Below the pieces are notes generated by a model, which saw nothing but the letters and a program-made list of their open reading frames with translations, did no database searches and was not told the origin of the DNA. A DNA stretch of 54,151 bases from Novosphingobium sp. FKTRR1 (GTDB lineage: Bacteria > Pseudomonadota > Alphaproteobacteria > Sphingomonadales > Sphingomonadaceae). The DNA is taken from assembly GCF_020404405.1 (NCBI RefSeq), contig NZ_JAIZDA010000025.1, positions 1 to 54,151 of the forward strand, written 5' to 3'. Below are positions 7,458 to 15,771 of the stretch, in pieces (within the stretch, counting starts at the first letter, position 1; each line of letters begins with the position of its first letter). Made by a program: the position numbers and the translations under genes.

Positions 7458-8291
7458 TCAGAACGGGCGGTCACCGATCATCGTCGCGCGGTGCATCACG
7501 CGGCGATGCGGGCGATAGTCGTCGGTCGCATAGTGCTGCGTCACCCGGTTGTCCCAGATCGCCACGTCACCCGGCTGCCAGCGCCAACGCACCGAGAATT
7601 CCGGCCGGATCACGTGGCGGAACAGCAGCCCCAGCAAGCTGTCGCTGGCATCCTGCGGCAAGCCATCGATGTGCGTGGTGAAGCCTTCGTTGACGTAGAT
7701 CGCCTTCAGCCCCGTAACCGGGTGGGTGCGCACCACGGGATGCGTGACCGGCGGATTGTTGCGCTTGGCCTGTTCCAGCCGCTCACGCGATTGCGCATCG
7801 GCGCCGAAGCGTTCGGGTGGGAACGACTTGGCCAGATCGTGCGTCGCGGTAAGGCCGCCGATCAATTGCTTGAGCGGCTCGGGCAGCGCGGAATAGGCGG
7901 CGGTGGCGCTGGTCCACAGCGTGTCGCCGCCCACTTCGGGCAAGACCCGCGCCACCAGCACCGAGCCCAGCGGCGGCGTTTCGGAAAAGCTGACGTCCGA
8001 ATGCCACAACGCGTTGTCGGCCAGATCGTTGAGATCGGTGTCGAGGATCATGATCTCGGCCACCGAATCCGAATGCGGATAGATCGGATGGATGTGCAGT
8101 GGGCCGAACAGCGCCGCCAGATCGCGCTGCTGGGTCTGGGTGATCTGCTGGTCGAGGAAGAACAGCACCTGATGTTCAAGCAGCGCCGCTTCGACAGTGG
8201 CATGTGTCACCGCATCGAGCGGCTGCGCCAGATCGATCCCGCCGACGACCGCACCGATGGCCGGAGTGATGGGGGCGATGGTCAACGGCAT
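7458..8291 (-). CDS. tauD: Taurine dioxygenase (2-oxoglutarate/Fe(II)-dependent)
   Basis: TauD hydroxylates taurine with 2-oxoglutarate and O2, releasing sulfite and aminoacetaldehyde so that sulfonate sulfur can be assimilated. The 277-residue protein has the iron ligands H97 and D99 in WHSDVSF and the distal H253 in NRVTQHYATDD. The 2-oxoglutarate-binding arginine R268 lies in MHRATMIGD. These correspond, two residues earlier, to H99, D101, H255 and R270 of E. coli TauD, and long blocks such as HPVVRTHPVTG, VNEGFTT and RWRWQPGD are shared. The ATG at 8291 is chosen because GGAGAG precedes it; the ATG at 8303 lacks a ribosome site. It lies 67 bases after tauC and 31 before the amidohydrolase gene. 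Confidence 0.93.
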   Translation of the reverse strand: MPLTIAPITPAIGAVVGGIDLAQPLDAVTHATVEAALLEHQVLFFLDQQITQTQQRDLAALFGPLHIHPIYPHSDSVAEIMILDTDLNDLADNALWHSDVSFSETPPLGSVLVARVLPEVGGDTLWTSATAAYSALPEPLKQLIGGLTATHDLAKSFPPERFGADAQSRERLEQAKRNNPPVTHPVVRTHPVTGLKAIYVNEGFTTHIDGLPQDASDSLLGLLFRHVIRPEFSVRWRWQPGDVAIWDNRVTQHYATDDYRPHRRVMHRATMIGDRPF

Positions 8292-8358
8292 GTCACTCTC
8301 CATACAAATTTAGCGCGCTGGATAAGCCCCAGACTCAGCAAATGACTCAGCCCAATTC

Positions 8359-9150
8359 TCAGCCCTGCCCGGCCCATCCGGCGAACCGGCGTTCGACCCA
8401 GCGCAGCACCAGTTCTATTGCCAGCGCGATCAGTGCAATAACCAGAATGCCGGCGACCACAACATCGGTAACCAGCATTTGTGACGCTGATTGGACCATG
8501 AAGCCAAGTCCACGCGTGGCCGCCACCAGTTCGGCGGCGACCAGTGTCGACCAGCCCACGCCCAGTGCTATGCGCAGTCCGGTCAGGATATCGGGCAGCG
8601 CGCTGGGAAAGATCACCAGCCAGGCGATCTGGTCGCGGCTGGCGCCCAGCGACTGCGCCGCGCGGATGCGGTTGGGATCGACCCGCCGCACGCCGCTGGC
8701 GGTGGCGATGGCCAGCGGCGCAAAGATCGCCAGAAAGATCAGCAGGATCTTGGTCGTCTCGCCGATGCCGAACCAGATCACCATCAGCGGCAGATAGGCC
8801 AGCGGCGGCACCGGGCGGTAGAATTCGATAAGCGGGTCGAGCGCGGCGTTGACCTTGGGGTAAAGGCCCATCGCCATGCCCACCGGCACGGCGGTGATCA
8901 CCGCGAACAGCATCGCCAGCCCCACCCGCGCCAGACTGGCGCCGGTGTGCTGCAACAGGCTGGCGCCGACAAAGCCATGCTGCGCCAGATCGAGCAGACG
9001 GACCAGCACCTCACCCGGTCCGGGCAGGAACAGCGGCGCGATCAGCCCGCTGGCAGTCACGCCCCACCACAGCGCCAGCACGACGCCGAGCGAAGCCAGC
9101 GTGGCCCATGCATGGCCACCGGTGGCGCCCGAATCGCGTTCAACCGACAT
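8359..9150 (-). CDS. tauC: Taurine ABC transporter permease
   Basis: The 263-residue inner-membrane permease has about six membrane segments. It also has the EAA-type loop (RAAQSLGASRDQIAWLVIFPSALPDILTG; key pieces AAQSLGAS and LPDILTGLRI) that contacts the ATPase. Sequences such as RPVPPLAYLPLMVIWFGIGE are typical of the TauC/SsuC branch. With the neighbouring tauA and tauB products it forms the taurine importer. Its start overlaps the end of tauB by 11 bases, showing tight coupling. Assignment to taurine rather than alkanesulfonate rests mainly on the strongly TauA- and TauD-like neighbours. Confidence 0.92.
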   Translation of the reverse strand: MSVERDSGATGGHAWATLASLGVVLALWWGVTASGLIAPLFLPGPGEVLVRLLDLAQHGFVGASLLQHTGASLARVGLAMLFAVITAVPVGMAMGLYPKVNAALDPLIEFYRPVPPLAYLPLMVIWFGIGETTKILLIFLAIFAPLAIATASGVRRVDPNRIRAAQSLGASRDQIAWLVIFPSALPDILTGLRIALGVGWSTLVAAELVAATRGLGFMVQSASQMLVTDVVVAGILVIALIALAIELVLRWVERRFAGWAGQG

Positions 9151-9937
9151 GGGTCACCTCATTTTCTTCGCTGGCCAGAATGGCATTGGCGAGTTCCTCG
9201 CGCATGGCCACGAACTGCGGATCGGCCTTGATCGCGCGGACCGGTTCGCCCGCGATGAAGCGGCGCGCGAATCCGGTTTGGTAACGTTGCACGATGCGGC
9301 CCGGTCGCGGGCTGAGCAGCACCAGTTCGCTGGCCATGAACAGCGCTTCCTCGATGCTGTGGGTGATCAGGAAGATGCCCTTGCCGCTGCGCTGCCACAA
9401 GTTGAGGATCAGCATCTGCATGCGTTCGCGGGTCAGTTCGTCCAGCGCACCCAACGGCTCGTCCATCAGCAGGAAATCGGGCTTCACCGCCAGTGCGCGG
9501 GCAAGGCCAACGCGCTGGCGCATCCCGCCCGACATCTCGTGGATGGCGTGGCCGGCAAAGCCTTCGAGCCCGACTTGCGCCAGCATCTCGCGCGCAGCGG
9601 CGCGGCGTTCGGCCTGCTTGAAGCCGCGCATCTGCAGACCGAACGCAACGTTGTCCTCGGCCGACAGCCAGGGCATCAGCGCGTCATCCTGAAACACCAC
9701 CGCGCGATCGGTGCCCGGCCCGGCGATCGGCACGCCATCGACCTGCACGGCACCAGCGGTCGGCTTGAGGAAGCCCGCCATCAGCCCCAGCAGCGTCGAT
9801 TTGCCGCAGCCCGAAGCCCCCAGCGCGACGACGATTTCGCCCGAGGCGACTTCTACCGATACGTCGGCCAGCGCCTTTACCGGGCCGCGCTTGCCTCCAT
9901 ACGTGACGCTGACATTCTCAACCGACAGTCTGGCCAT
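9140..9937 (-). CDS. tauB: Taurine ABC transporter ATP-binding protein
   Basis: The 265-residue ATPase has Walker A GASGCGKS at about residues 40-47, the ABC signature MSGGMRQRVG and Walker B FLLMDEPLGALD. A C-terminal block PGRIVQRYQTGFARRFIAGEP resembles the end of E. coli TauB (RFVAGE). The start is the ATG at 9937, one base after the tauA stop; a longer in-frame extension upstream lies within tauA and is not part of the protein. It couples ATP hydrolysis to import through TauC. It overlaps tauC by 11 bases. Confidence 0.93.
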   Translation of the reverse strand: MARLSVENVSVTYGGKRGPVKALADVSVEVASGEIVVALGASGCGKSTLLGLMAGFLKPTAGAVQVDGVPIAGPGTDRAVVFQDDALMPWLSAEDNVAFGLQMRGFKQAERRAAAREMLAQVGLEGFAGHAIHEMSGGMRQRVGLARALAVKPDFLLMDEPLGALDELTRERMQMLILNLWQRSGKGIFLITHSIEEALFMASELVLLSPRPGRIVQRYQTGFARRFIAGEPVRAIKADPQFVAMREELANAILASEENEVTHVG

Positions 9938-9938
9938 G

Positions 9939-11000
9939 CTATTGGTCCTGTGCCACCCGGCGCACCGGGGCGGGATCGATGTAGGGGGTGTAATCGACCA
10001 GCACGCGGTCGACCTTGCCCTGTTCCTGCAAGAAGGCAGCGGTGTTCGCCAAAGCGCGGGCCAGCCCGCCGCCAGCACCGGCACCGGCACCAGCGGGCGC
10101 ACGTCCCAGCAACGCGGGCGAGGCCTGTTCGGCGGCGGTCGGGTAATCGTTGCTGGCCAGCAAGCCGGGCACATCCTCAACCCGCGATCCGGTTGCGGCG
10201 GCAATCTCGCGCGCCTGTGGCGAAGTCGCGGTCCAGCGCGCGCCGTCGCGGCGATAGGTGTCCTGCGAAGCGATCGTCACCCGTACGAAGGCGTCAACGG
10301 CGGCGGGGTTGCTCTTGGCGAAGTCGCGCCGGGTGACCCACACGTCGAACGTGGGCGATCCCCATGCGGCGACTTGATCCGATCCGGTCAGGACTTTGCC
10401 GTTGACCTTCAGATCGCCCAGCGCCGGATCCCAGACATAGGCGGCGTCGATATCGTGGCGGGCCCATGCGGCGGCGATCTGTGGCGGAGACAAATTGAGC
10501 ACCTGCACCCGCGCCGGGTCGATACCCCAATGATGCAACGCCGCCAGCAGGCTGTAATGCGCGGTCGAGATGAACGGCACGGCCACTTTCCTGCCGACCA
10601 GATCGGCCGGGCCAGCGATGCCCGATCCGTTGCGCGCCACCAGCGCTTCGCTGCGGCCCAGACGGCTGACCAGCGCGATGGTCGAGATCGGCAACTGGCG
10701 CGTGGCAGCCACCGCGAGCGGGCTTGATCCCAGATCGCCGAAGTCGATGTCGCCTGCGGCAAGCGCGGTGATCACGTCGGTGCCGCTGTCGAACTTGCGC
10801 CAGACCACCGGGCGTCCGGCGGCTTTGGCGATGGCCCGGTCGTACCAGCCTTCGGCCTGCGCCACCTTGGTCGGATCGACCCCTGTCTGGTAGCCGATGA
10901 CCACCGCATTACGGGTTGGCCCGGCAAACCATGCCGCCGCGCCAAGGCCCCCGGCGCCAAGGGCCAGCGCGCAAATCAGGACGCGGACAGTGATCGACAT
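9939..11000 (-). CDS. tauA: Taurine ABC transporter substrate-binding protein
   Basis: A 353-residue periplasmic binding protein with an N-terminal hydrophobic signal (about residues 5-25, RVLICALALGAGGLGAAAW), possibly an uncleaved anchor. The mature part is strikingly TauA-like: WRKFDSGTDVITALAAGDI, LGSSPLAVAA, KVAVPFISTAHYSLLAALHHW and DIDAAYVWDPAL. It ends FLQEQGKVDRVLVDYTPYID. An Ala/Gly-rich insert (PAGAGAGAGGG) near residues 306-316 is unusual for the family. First gene of the operon tauA-tauB-tauC-tauD-amidohydrolase. No operator for a sulfur regulator was recognised upstream. Confidence 0.95.
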   Translation of the reverse strand: MSITVRVLICALALGAGGLGAAAWFAGPTRNAVVIGYQTGVDPTKVAQAEGWYDRAIAKAAGRPVVWRKFDSGTDVITALAAGDIDFGDLGSSPLAVAATRQLPISTIALVSRLGRSEALVARNGSGIAGPADLVGRKVAVPFISTAHYSLLAALHHWGIDPARVQVLNLSPPQIAAAWARHDIDAAYVWDPALGDLKVNGKVLTGSDQVAAWGSPTFDVWVTRRDFAKSNPAAVDAFVRVTIASQDTYRRDGARWTATSPQAREIAAATGSRVEDVPGLLASNDYPTAAEQASPALLGRAPAGAGAGAGGGLARALANTAAFLQEQGKVDRVLVDYTPYIDPAPVRRVAQDQ

Positions 11001-11094
11001 GGCACCCCGAGACGAATCAGCACGAAGGCTGGCGCTTAAATCAACCGATACGGTAGAGTAAATGCGACATTGGCTTTGCGCACCCCAACCGGGG

Positions 11095-12393
11095 CTATCG
11101 CATGGCGTCCTGTCTCAGCCGCACCGCCCAGTACACCGGCACACCTGCCAGCACGAACAGCGCGCCATAGCCCAGCGCCTTTTCGCCAAGGCCCCATGCG
11201 GCCCACACGATGAACGCCGCGCCGATCAGCGCCACTACGGTCAGCAGGCGCTCGGCGGGCAGCAGTCTGATCGCCGCCAGCATCGCCATCAGGTAGCTGA
11301 GCATGCCCGCCGCCAGACTGACCGAGGCGATGAACTGGAACAAGTCACCAAGGCCGCGCGAGAAGTTCATCAAGGTGACGCAGGACAGCAGAATGCTGGA
11401 CACGATGTGCGCGCGCGTTGGCGTGCCGCGCGAGGATTCCTTGCCGAACCATGCCGGGAACACGCCACCGCGGGCCATCGCCCAGGGCACTTCGCCTTGC
11501 AGCAGGATGAACCCGTTGAGCGTGCCGAACGCGCTGATCGCGGCGAATACCGCAACCACGCTGGCCACGTGTCCGCCGAAGTGGGCGCCAAGGAAATCGG
11601 CCACTGGCGCGGGTGAAGCGGCGGCCTGTCCGGTCGGCATGTAGGCATAGAAGGCAAGGCTGATGCCCAGATAGACCACGCCGGTCAGCACCGTGCCGAT
11701 CAGCGTGGCGCGCGGCACGACCGTGCTGGCGTTCTCGACCTTGTCCGCCGGAACGGTTGCGGATTCAAGGCCGAGGAAACCCCAGAACGTAAGGCCTGCC
11801 GCCGTGGCGATGGCTCCGGCCGCGATCGGCACGGGCGGCTGGACCACGTGCGGCGCGCCGCTCAACGCCAGCCACAGGGCCAGCGCGATCAGCAGCACCA
11901 GCGGCATCAGCTTGAGCGCGCTGGTCACCAGCGATACTTCGCCTGCCGCGCGCACCCCGCGAATGTTCACCGCCGTCAGCAGCCACACGCAGGCCACGGA
12001 AAGTAGCGCGGGCACGCCTTCGGTCTTGCCGATCCACGGCGCGATCAGGCTGAGGTTGCTGACCACGGCGACGGCAATGGCGCCGTTGCCCGCCCAGATC
12101 ATTGTCCAATAACTCCAGGCCGTGGCGAAGCCGGCAAGCGGCCCGAACGCAGCGCTGGCATAGGCATAAGGCCCGCCGGCCAGCGGCAGCTTGGCGCCCA
12201 GTCTGGCGAACACCACCGCCAGACACAGCGCCCCGCCGATCGTCACCAGCCAGCCGATCAACTGGTTCGTGCCCAGCGGCGCCAGCGTGGCTGGCAACAG
12301 ATAGATGCCCGAGCCGATCAGGTTGCCGACGACCAGCGCCAGCGTCATCCAGAAGCCCAGTCCGCGCCTTGTTGCCTTGCGCCCGCTGTTCAT
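11095..12393 (-). CDS. APC-family amino acid/polyamine permease or antiporter (AdiC/CadB-like)
   Basis: The 432-residue membrane protein has about 12 hydrophobic segments. It has the APC-superfamily helix 1 motif, GNLIGSGIYLLPATLAPLG, close to the GSG(I/V) substrate loop of arginine/agmatine antiporter AdiC. LTFWGFLGLESATVPADKVENAS matches the conserved helix 6 region. The substrate is not determinable from sequence. Two ATGs are possible: 12414, and 12393 which follows GGGGGAG about ten bases upstream; the second is chosen. It lies 94 bases upstream of tauA on the same strand and could be cotranscribed. It is divergent from the sulfotransferase gene; the intervening DNA contains a CCCGTC...GACGGG inverted repeat near 12418-12440. 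Confidence 0.85.
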   Translation of the reverse strand: MNSGRKATRRGLGFWMTLALVVGNLIGSGIYLLPATLAPLGTNQLIGWLVTIGGALCLAVVFARLGAKLPLAGGPYAYASAAFGPLAGFATAWSYWTMIWAGNGAIAVAVVSNLSLIAPWIGKTEGVPALLSVACVWLLTAVNIRGVRAAGEVSLVTSALKLMPLVLLIALALWLALSGAPHVVQPPVPIAAGAIATAAGLTFWGFLGLESATVPADKVENASTVVPRATLIGTVLTGVVYLGISLAFYAYMPTGQAAASPAPVADFLGAHFGGHVASVVAVFAAISAFGTLNGFILLQGEVPWAMARGGVFPAWFGKESSRGTPTRAHIVSSILLSCVTLMNFSRGLGDLFQFIASVSLAAGMLSYLMAMLAAIRLLPAERLLTVVALIGAAFIVWAAWGLGEKALGYGALFVLAGVPVYWAVRLRQDAMR

Positions 12394-12500
12394 TCGCGTG
12401 TCTCCCCCAGCCATACCCCGTCCCGTTTGCCGGACGGGATGCGCCCGCCATCACAGTAACGCTTGATTGCAGGGCGTCACGCGTGTTTCTGCAGCCCTTG

Positions 12501-14087
12501 ATGCACACGCCGCCCCACTATGATCCGCGCCTTGTCGAAGCCGCGCTGGCGATGAACGACAACGCGCTGGCGGTGGCCGAGCCGTTGCTGCGCAGCTTGC
12601 TGAAGGACGATCCATTCGATGTGCGCGCGATTCGCCTGTTCGCCGAGCTGGCCGCGCGGGTCGGGCGTAGTGCCGATGCGGAGCGCCTGTTGCGCCGCGC
12701 GGTGGAACTGTCGCCCGGATTTGTCGCGGCGCGCGCCAATCTTGCGCAACTGCTCCACCGCGCCAACCGCTCGGACGAAGCGCTGGCCGAGCTCGCGCAG
12801 ATCGCGCCCGACGAGGCCGACGATGACTCCGGCCTGACCACGCTGCAAGCCGCCGCGCACGGCAAGCTTGGCCAGTTCGAAGCGGCGCTGGCGCTTTATG
12901 CCGAAGTGCTGGCGCGCAAGCCCGCCGCGCCGCGCGTGTGGTTGAGTCAGGGGCATTTGCTCAAGACCGTGGGGCGGCAGGCCGAGGGGATCGCCGCCTA
13001 TCGCCGCGCGCTCGACCTTGCGCCGGGGCTGGGTGAGGCATGGTGGAGCCTCGCCAACCTCAAGACCGTGCGCTTTTCAGCGCAGGACGTGGCGGCGATG
13101 GCGGCGGCGCTGGCCCGATCCGACCTGACGGCAGAGGACCGCTGGCACCTGCACTTCGCGCTGGGCAAGGCCAAGGAGGACCGGGGCGAGGCTGCGGCGG
13201 CATTCGAGCACTACGCGGCCGGCAATGCGCTGCGGCGCAAGCATCTGCCATGGCAGGCGGCCCGGCTGACGGCCGAGGTCGATGGCGCGATCGCGGCGGC
13301 GACTCCCGGCCTGATCGCGCGTGGACAGGCGGCGGGCGATGCCGCGCCCGACCCGATTTTCGTGCTGGGCATGCCGCGCGCCGGATCGACGCTGGTCGAG
13401 CAGATCCTTGCCAGCCATTCGCAAGTGGAGGGCACCAGCGAACTGCCCGACATCGCGCAGATCGCCCGCGCCATTCCCGAATATCCGCTGGGACTTGCCG
13501 CGTTGCCCGACGAAGCGCTGCGCACGCTGGGCGCGCAATATCTGGCCCAGACCCGCGTGCAGCGGCAGACCGAGCGGCCCCTGTTCATCGACAAGATGCC
13601 CAACAACTGGCTGCACGTGCCGCTGATTCTGGCGATTCTGCCCAAGGCCACGATCATCGACGCGCGCCGCCATCCGCTGGCCTGCGGATTTTCGAACTTT
13701 CGTCAGCATTACGCGCGCGGACAGGGTTTCAGCTACGATCTGGCCGACATGGGGGCATACTACCGCGATTATGTGCGGCTGATGGCGCATGTCGACCGGG
13801 TGGCGCCGGGGCGCGTGCACCGTGTGATCCACGAAGCGCTGCTCGACGATACCGAGGCGCAAGTGCGCGCGCTGCTGGCGCATTGCGGGTTGCCGTTCGA
13901 ACCGGGCTGTCTGGCCTTTCACACCAACCCGCGCGCGGTCCGCACCGCCAGTTCGGAACAAGTGCGCCGCCCGATCAACCGCGATGGCGCCGACGCCTGG
14001 CTACCGTTCGAGCCGTGGCTTGGGCCGCTGAAGGCCGCGCTGGGTGACGTGCTGACGGCCTACCCGGTGGCGCCCGCGTCGGTTTGA
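12501..14087 (+). CDS. TPR-repeat sulfotransferase family protein
   Basis: The 528-residue protein has an N-terminal tetratricopeptide array (about residues 1-220). Repeats such as DAERLLRRAVELSPGFVAARAN and GIAAYRRALDLAPGLGEAWW (given here as A-rich helices ending in the P-G turn) are visible. The C-terminal sulfotransferase domain starts at FVLGMPRAGSTLVEQILASH near residue 291, where PRAGST is the 5'-phosphosulfate loop of PAPS-dependent enzymes; NRDGADAWLPFEPWLGPL is near the end. Bacterial proteins of this architecture are common, but acceptors are mostly unknown. The start at 12501 lacks a clear ribosome site, so the N-terminus is uncertain. Its 3' end overlaps the convergent glycosyltransferase gene by 28 bases. 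Confidence 0.85.
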   Translation: MHTPPHYDPRLVEAALAMNDNALAVAEPLLRSLLKDDPFDVRAIRLFAELAARVGRSADAERLLRRAVELSPGFVAARANLAQLLHRANRSDEALAELAQIAPDEADDDSGLTTLQAAAHGKLGQFEAALALYAEVLARKPAAPRVWLSQGHLLKTVGRQAEGIAAYRRALDLAPGLGEAWWSLANLKTVRFSAQDVAAMAAALARSDLTAEDRWHLHFALGKAKEDRGEAAAAFEHYAAGNALRRKHLPWQAARLTAEVDGAIAAATPGLIARGQAAGDAAPDPIFVLGMPRAGSTLVEQILASHSQVEGTSELPDIAQIARAIPEYPLGLAALPDEALRTLGAQYLAQTRVQRQTERPLFIDKMPNNWLHVPLILAILPKATIIDARRHPLACGFSNFRQHYARGQGFSYDLADMGAYYRDYVRLMAHVDRVAPGRVHRVIHEALLDDTEAQVRALLAHCGLPFEPGCLAFHTNPRAVRTASSEQVRRPINRDGADAWLPFEPWLGPLKAALGDVLTAYPVAPASV

Positions 14088-14920
14088 TCCACGTCCCAGC
14101 TACGCTGGCGCAGCGCGGCGTTCATCAGCTTGCGTCTGGCGAAGCGGGGCGCAAGGAATCCGTGAAAGAACCAGCCGAGCAGGGGGAAGGGCACCAGACC
14201 GTAGAGGATCTTCTCCAACTGGTTCCAGCTGACTTGCGCCGTGTTGGTGCGCCGGGGCGAGGGGTGGCAGTAGTGCTGCCGGTCATAGACCGAAGGCCCG
14301 GTGCGCATCAGCCGCGCCATGATCTCGTGATCTTCGAGCACATAAGGCCAGATTGCCGGATCGAACCCGCCGCAACTGCGATAGGCGTCCATGCGATAGG
14401 CCTGCGCATACGATCCGGCGTGGCACTTCTTCGGCAGGAAGCGCGCCGCGCCCAGCACTTGCTGCTTGCGCTTGTCGGCCAGCTCGGTGCCTTCGGGATC
14501 GTAGAGGTCGATCGCCATCACCGACGTCGCGCGCGGGTTGGCGTCGAACAGCCGCAGGATCGTGGCGACGTAGTGCGGCGGATAGATCACGTCGGCATTG
14601 GCCACCGCGAGCAATTCGCTGTCGGCCTCGGCAATTCCGCGGACCAGCGCGGGCAGGAAACCCGGCGTTTCTTCAAGCACGTGCGCATAGGCAAGCCCGC
14701 TGTCCGCCAGCAGACTTTCGACCAGCGCCGGGCTGCCATCGCTCGACCGGTTGTTGACCACGACCAGCCGGAAATCGCGTGAGGTTTGCGCGATCAGCGA
14801 CTGCAACGTCGCCCCGATGAACGCCTCTTCGTTGTAATACGGCAAGACGATTGTCAGGCGCGGCGCGGTGTCAGGCAAGTCGGTGCCCCCGATGGAGTGA
14901 TGCCTTCGGGCGTAACCCAT
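14060..14920 (-). CDS. Family 2 glycosyltransferase
   Basis: The protein (about 286 residues from the ATG at 14920) is a GT-A fold glycosyltransferase. LTIVLPYYNEEAFIGATLQSL is the typical family-2 N-terminus, VVVNNRSSDGSPALVE carries the nucleotide-binding Asp, and LLAVANADVIYPPHYV includes the DxD-like acidic pair region. A distal hydrophobic segment (YGLVPFPLLGWFFHGFLAP) suggests membrane association. Donor and acceptor are unknown. Start choice is uncertain: the ATG at 14920 lacks a clear ribosome site, and a TTG further in (DLPDTAPRL) is possible. It lies 49 bases downstream of the response-regulator gene on the same strand and may be cotranscribed with it. Confidence 0.85.
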   Translation of the reverse strand: MGYARRHHSIGGTDLPDTAPRLTIVLPYYNEEAFIGATLQSLIAQTSRDFRLVVVNNRSSDGSPALVESLLADSGLAYAHVLEETPGFLPALVRGIAEADSELLAVANADVIYPPHYVATILRLFDANPRATSVMAIDLYDPEGTELADKRKQQVLGAARFLPKKCHAGSYAQAYRMDAYRSCGGFDPAIWPYVLEDHEIMARLMRTGPSVYDRQHYCHPSPRRTNTAQVSWNQLEKILYGLVPFPLLGWFFHGFLAPRFARRKLMNAALRQRSWDVDQTDAGATG

Positions 14921-14969
14921 CGGGTGATGCGGGGCAACGGCGAGGTAGGAGCCGTGGTACGTCGCTCCC

Positions 14970-15641
14970 TCAGGGTCGGTCGAGCACGTATCCCAGCGAG
15001 CGCACGGTGCGCAGTGGATAGCCTGCGCCTGCCTCACGCAGCGAGCGGCGCAGGCGGCTGACCCAGGCGTCGACGGTGCGTTCGTCGATGGGTTGTTCCT
15101 GCTTGCCCAGTGCCGCGATCAGTTGCCCGCGCGAAAACACCTGTCCCGGCTTTTCCATCAGATAGCGCAGCAGGCGGAACTCGTTGGGCATCAGCGCGAT
15201 CGGCTTGTCCTTCCACCGTGCCTGCAGGGCGGAGAGGTCGAGCGCGAGTTCGCCCAGCTTGAGCGTGCGCACGGTCGGCTCGCGCTCGGTCCATTGCACC
15301 GACAGCACGCGGTCGAGCACTTTGGAGCGATCGATCGGCCCGACCATGTAGTCGTCGGCCCCGGCGCGCAGGGCACGGCGCTTGGTCTCGGCCTCGTCCT
15401 CTTCCAGCACCATCGTGACATGGGCGGCCTCGGTCTGGGGATCGCAGCGCAAACGGCGGCACAATTCCAGCCCCGAAAACTCGGGCAGCACCCAGTCGAC
15501 GAAGGCCCACGGACGGCCATCGAGCAGCGGCAGCGGCGCCTCCCCCTGCCACGGGTGGAATACCACGCGCAGATCGCCGTGGAGAAAGCTGTCAATGCCA
15601 CCCGGCAATCCGCCGGTAATCAGGATATCAATCTGCCGCAT
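14970..15641 (-). CDS. OmpR/PhoB-type winged-helix regulator with a degenerate receiver domain
   Basis: The 223-residue protein has a receiver-like N-terminal half and a complete OmpR-type winged helix at the C-terminus (LMPNEFRLLRYLMEKPGQVFSR and VDAWVSRLRRSL pieces; ends RSLGYVLDRP). The phosphoacceptor position is kept (D49 in FVDWVLPEFSG). The acidic metal-binding pair is replaced (ITGGLP where EDEAP-like residues are expected, residues 9-13), and the conserved Lys before Pro is Gly (DDYMVGPID, G101). The Ser/Thr of strand 4 is also absent. It is therefore probably not controlled by ordinary phosphorylation. No kinase gene is adjacent. The ATG at 15641 has AGGCG upstream; the longer frame extends into the promoter region. 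DNA-binding regulator, targets unknown. Confidence 0.85.
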   Translation of the reverse strand: MRQIDILITGGLPGGIDSFLHGDLRVVFHPWQGEAPLPLLDGRPWAFVDWVLPEFSGLELCRRLRCDPQTEAAHVTMVLEEDEAETKRRALRAGADDYMVGPIDRSKVLDRVLSVQWTEREPTVRTLKLGELALDLSALQARWKDKPIALMPNEFRLLRYLMEKPGQVFSRGQLIAALGKQEQPIDERTVDAWVSRLRRSLREAGAGYPLRTVRSLGYVLDRP

Positions 15642-15692
15642 CACGCCTGAGGCCCCCACGTGCCTGGAACAGGGGCTCTGTGTCGCAGCTAT

Positions 15693-15710
15693 GTGACGGG
15701 CGCGTGACGG
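15693..15710 (-). promoter_or_regulatory. Pho-box-like direct repeat upstream of the response-regulator gene
   Basis: On the minus strand two copies of CCGTCAC (15710-15704 and 15699-15693) lie 11 bases apart, separated by GCGC. This is the geometry used by OmpR/PhoB-type tandem winged helices (Pho box: CTGTCAT-N4-CTGTCAC). The site is about 50-70 bases upstream of the regulator's start, so autoregulation is plausible. Seen: repeat and spacing. Inferred: function. Confidence 0.5.
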
Positions 15711-15771
15711 CAGAGCCAATCACGCGCCCCAACGCAAGAAACCGCAGTCAAAAAATGCTTAAAACGACCAA

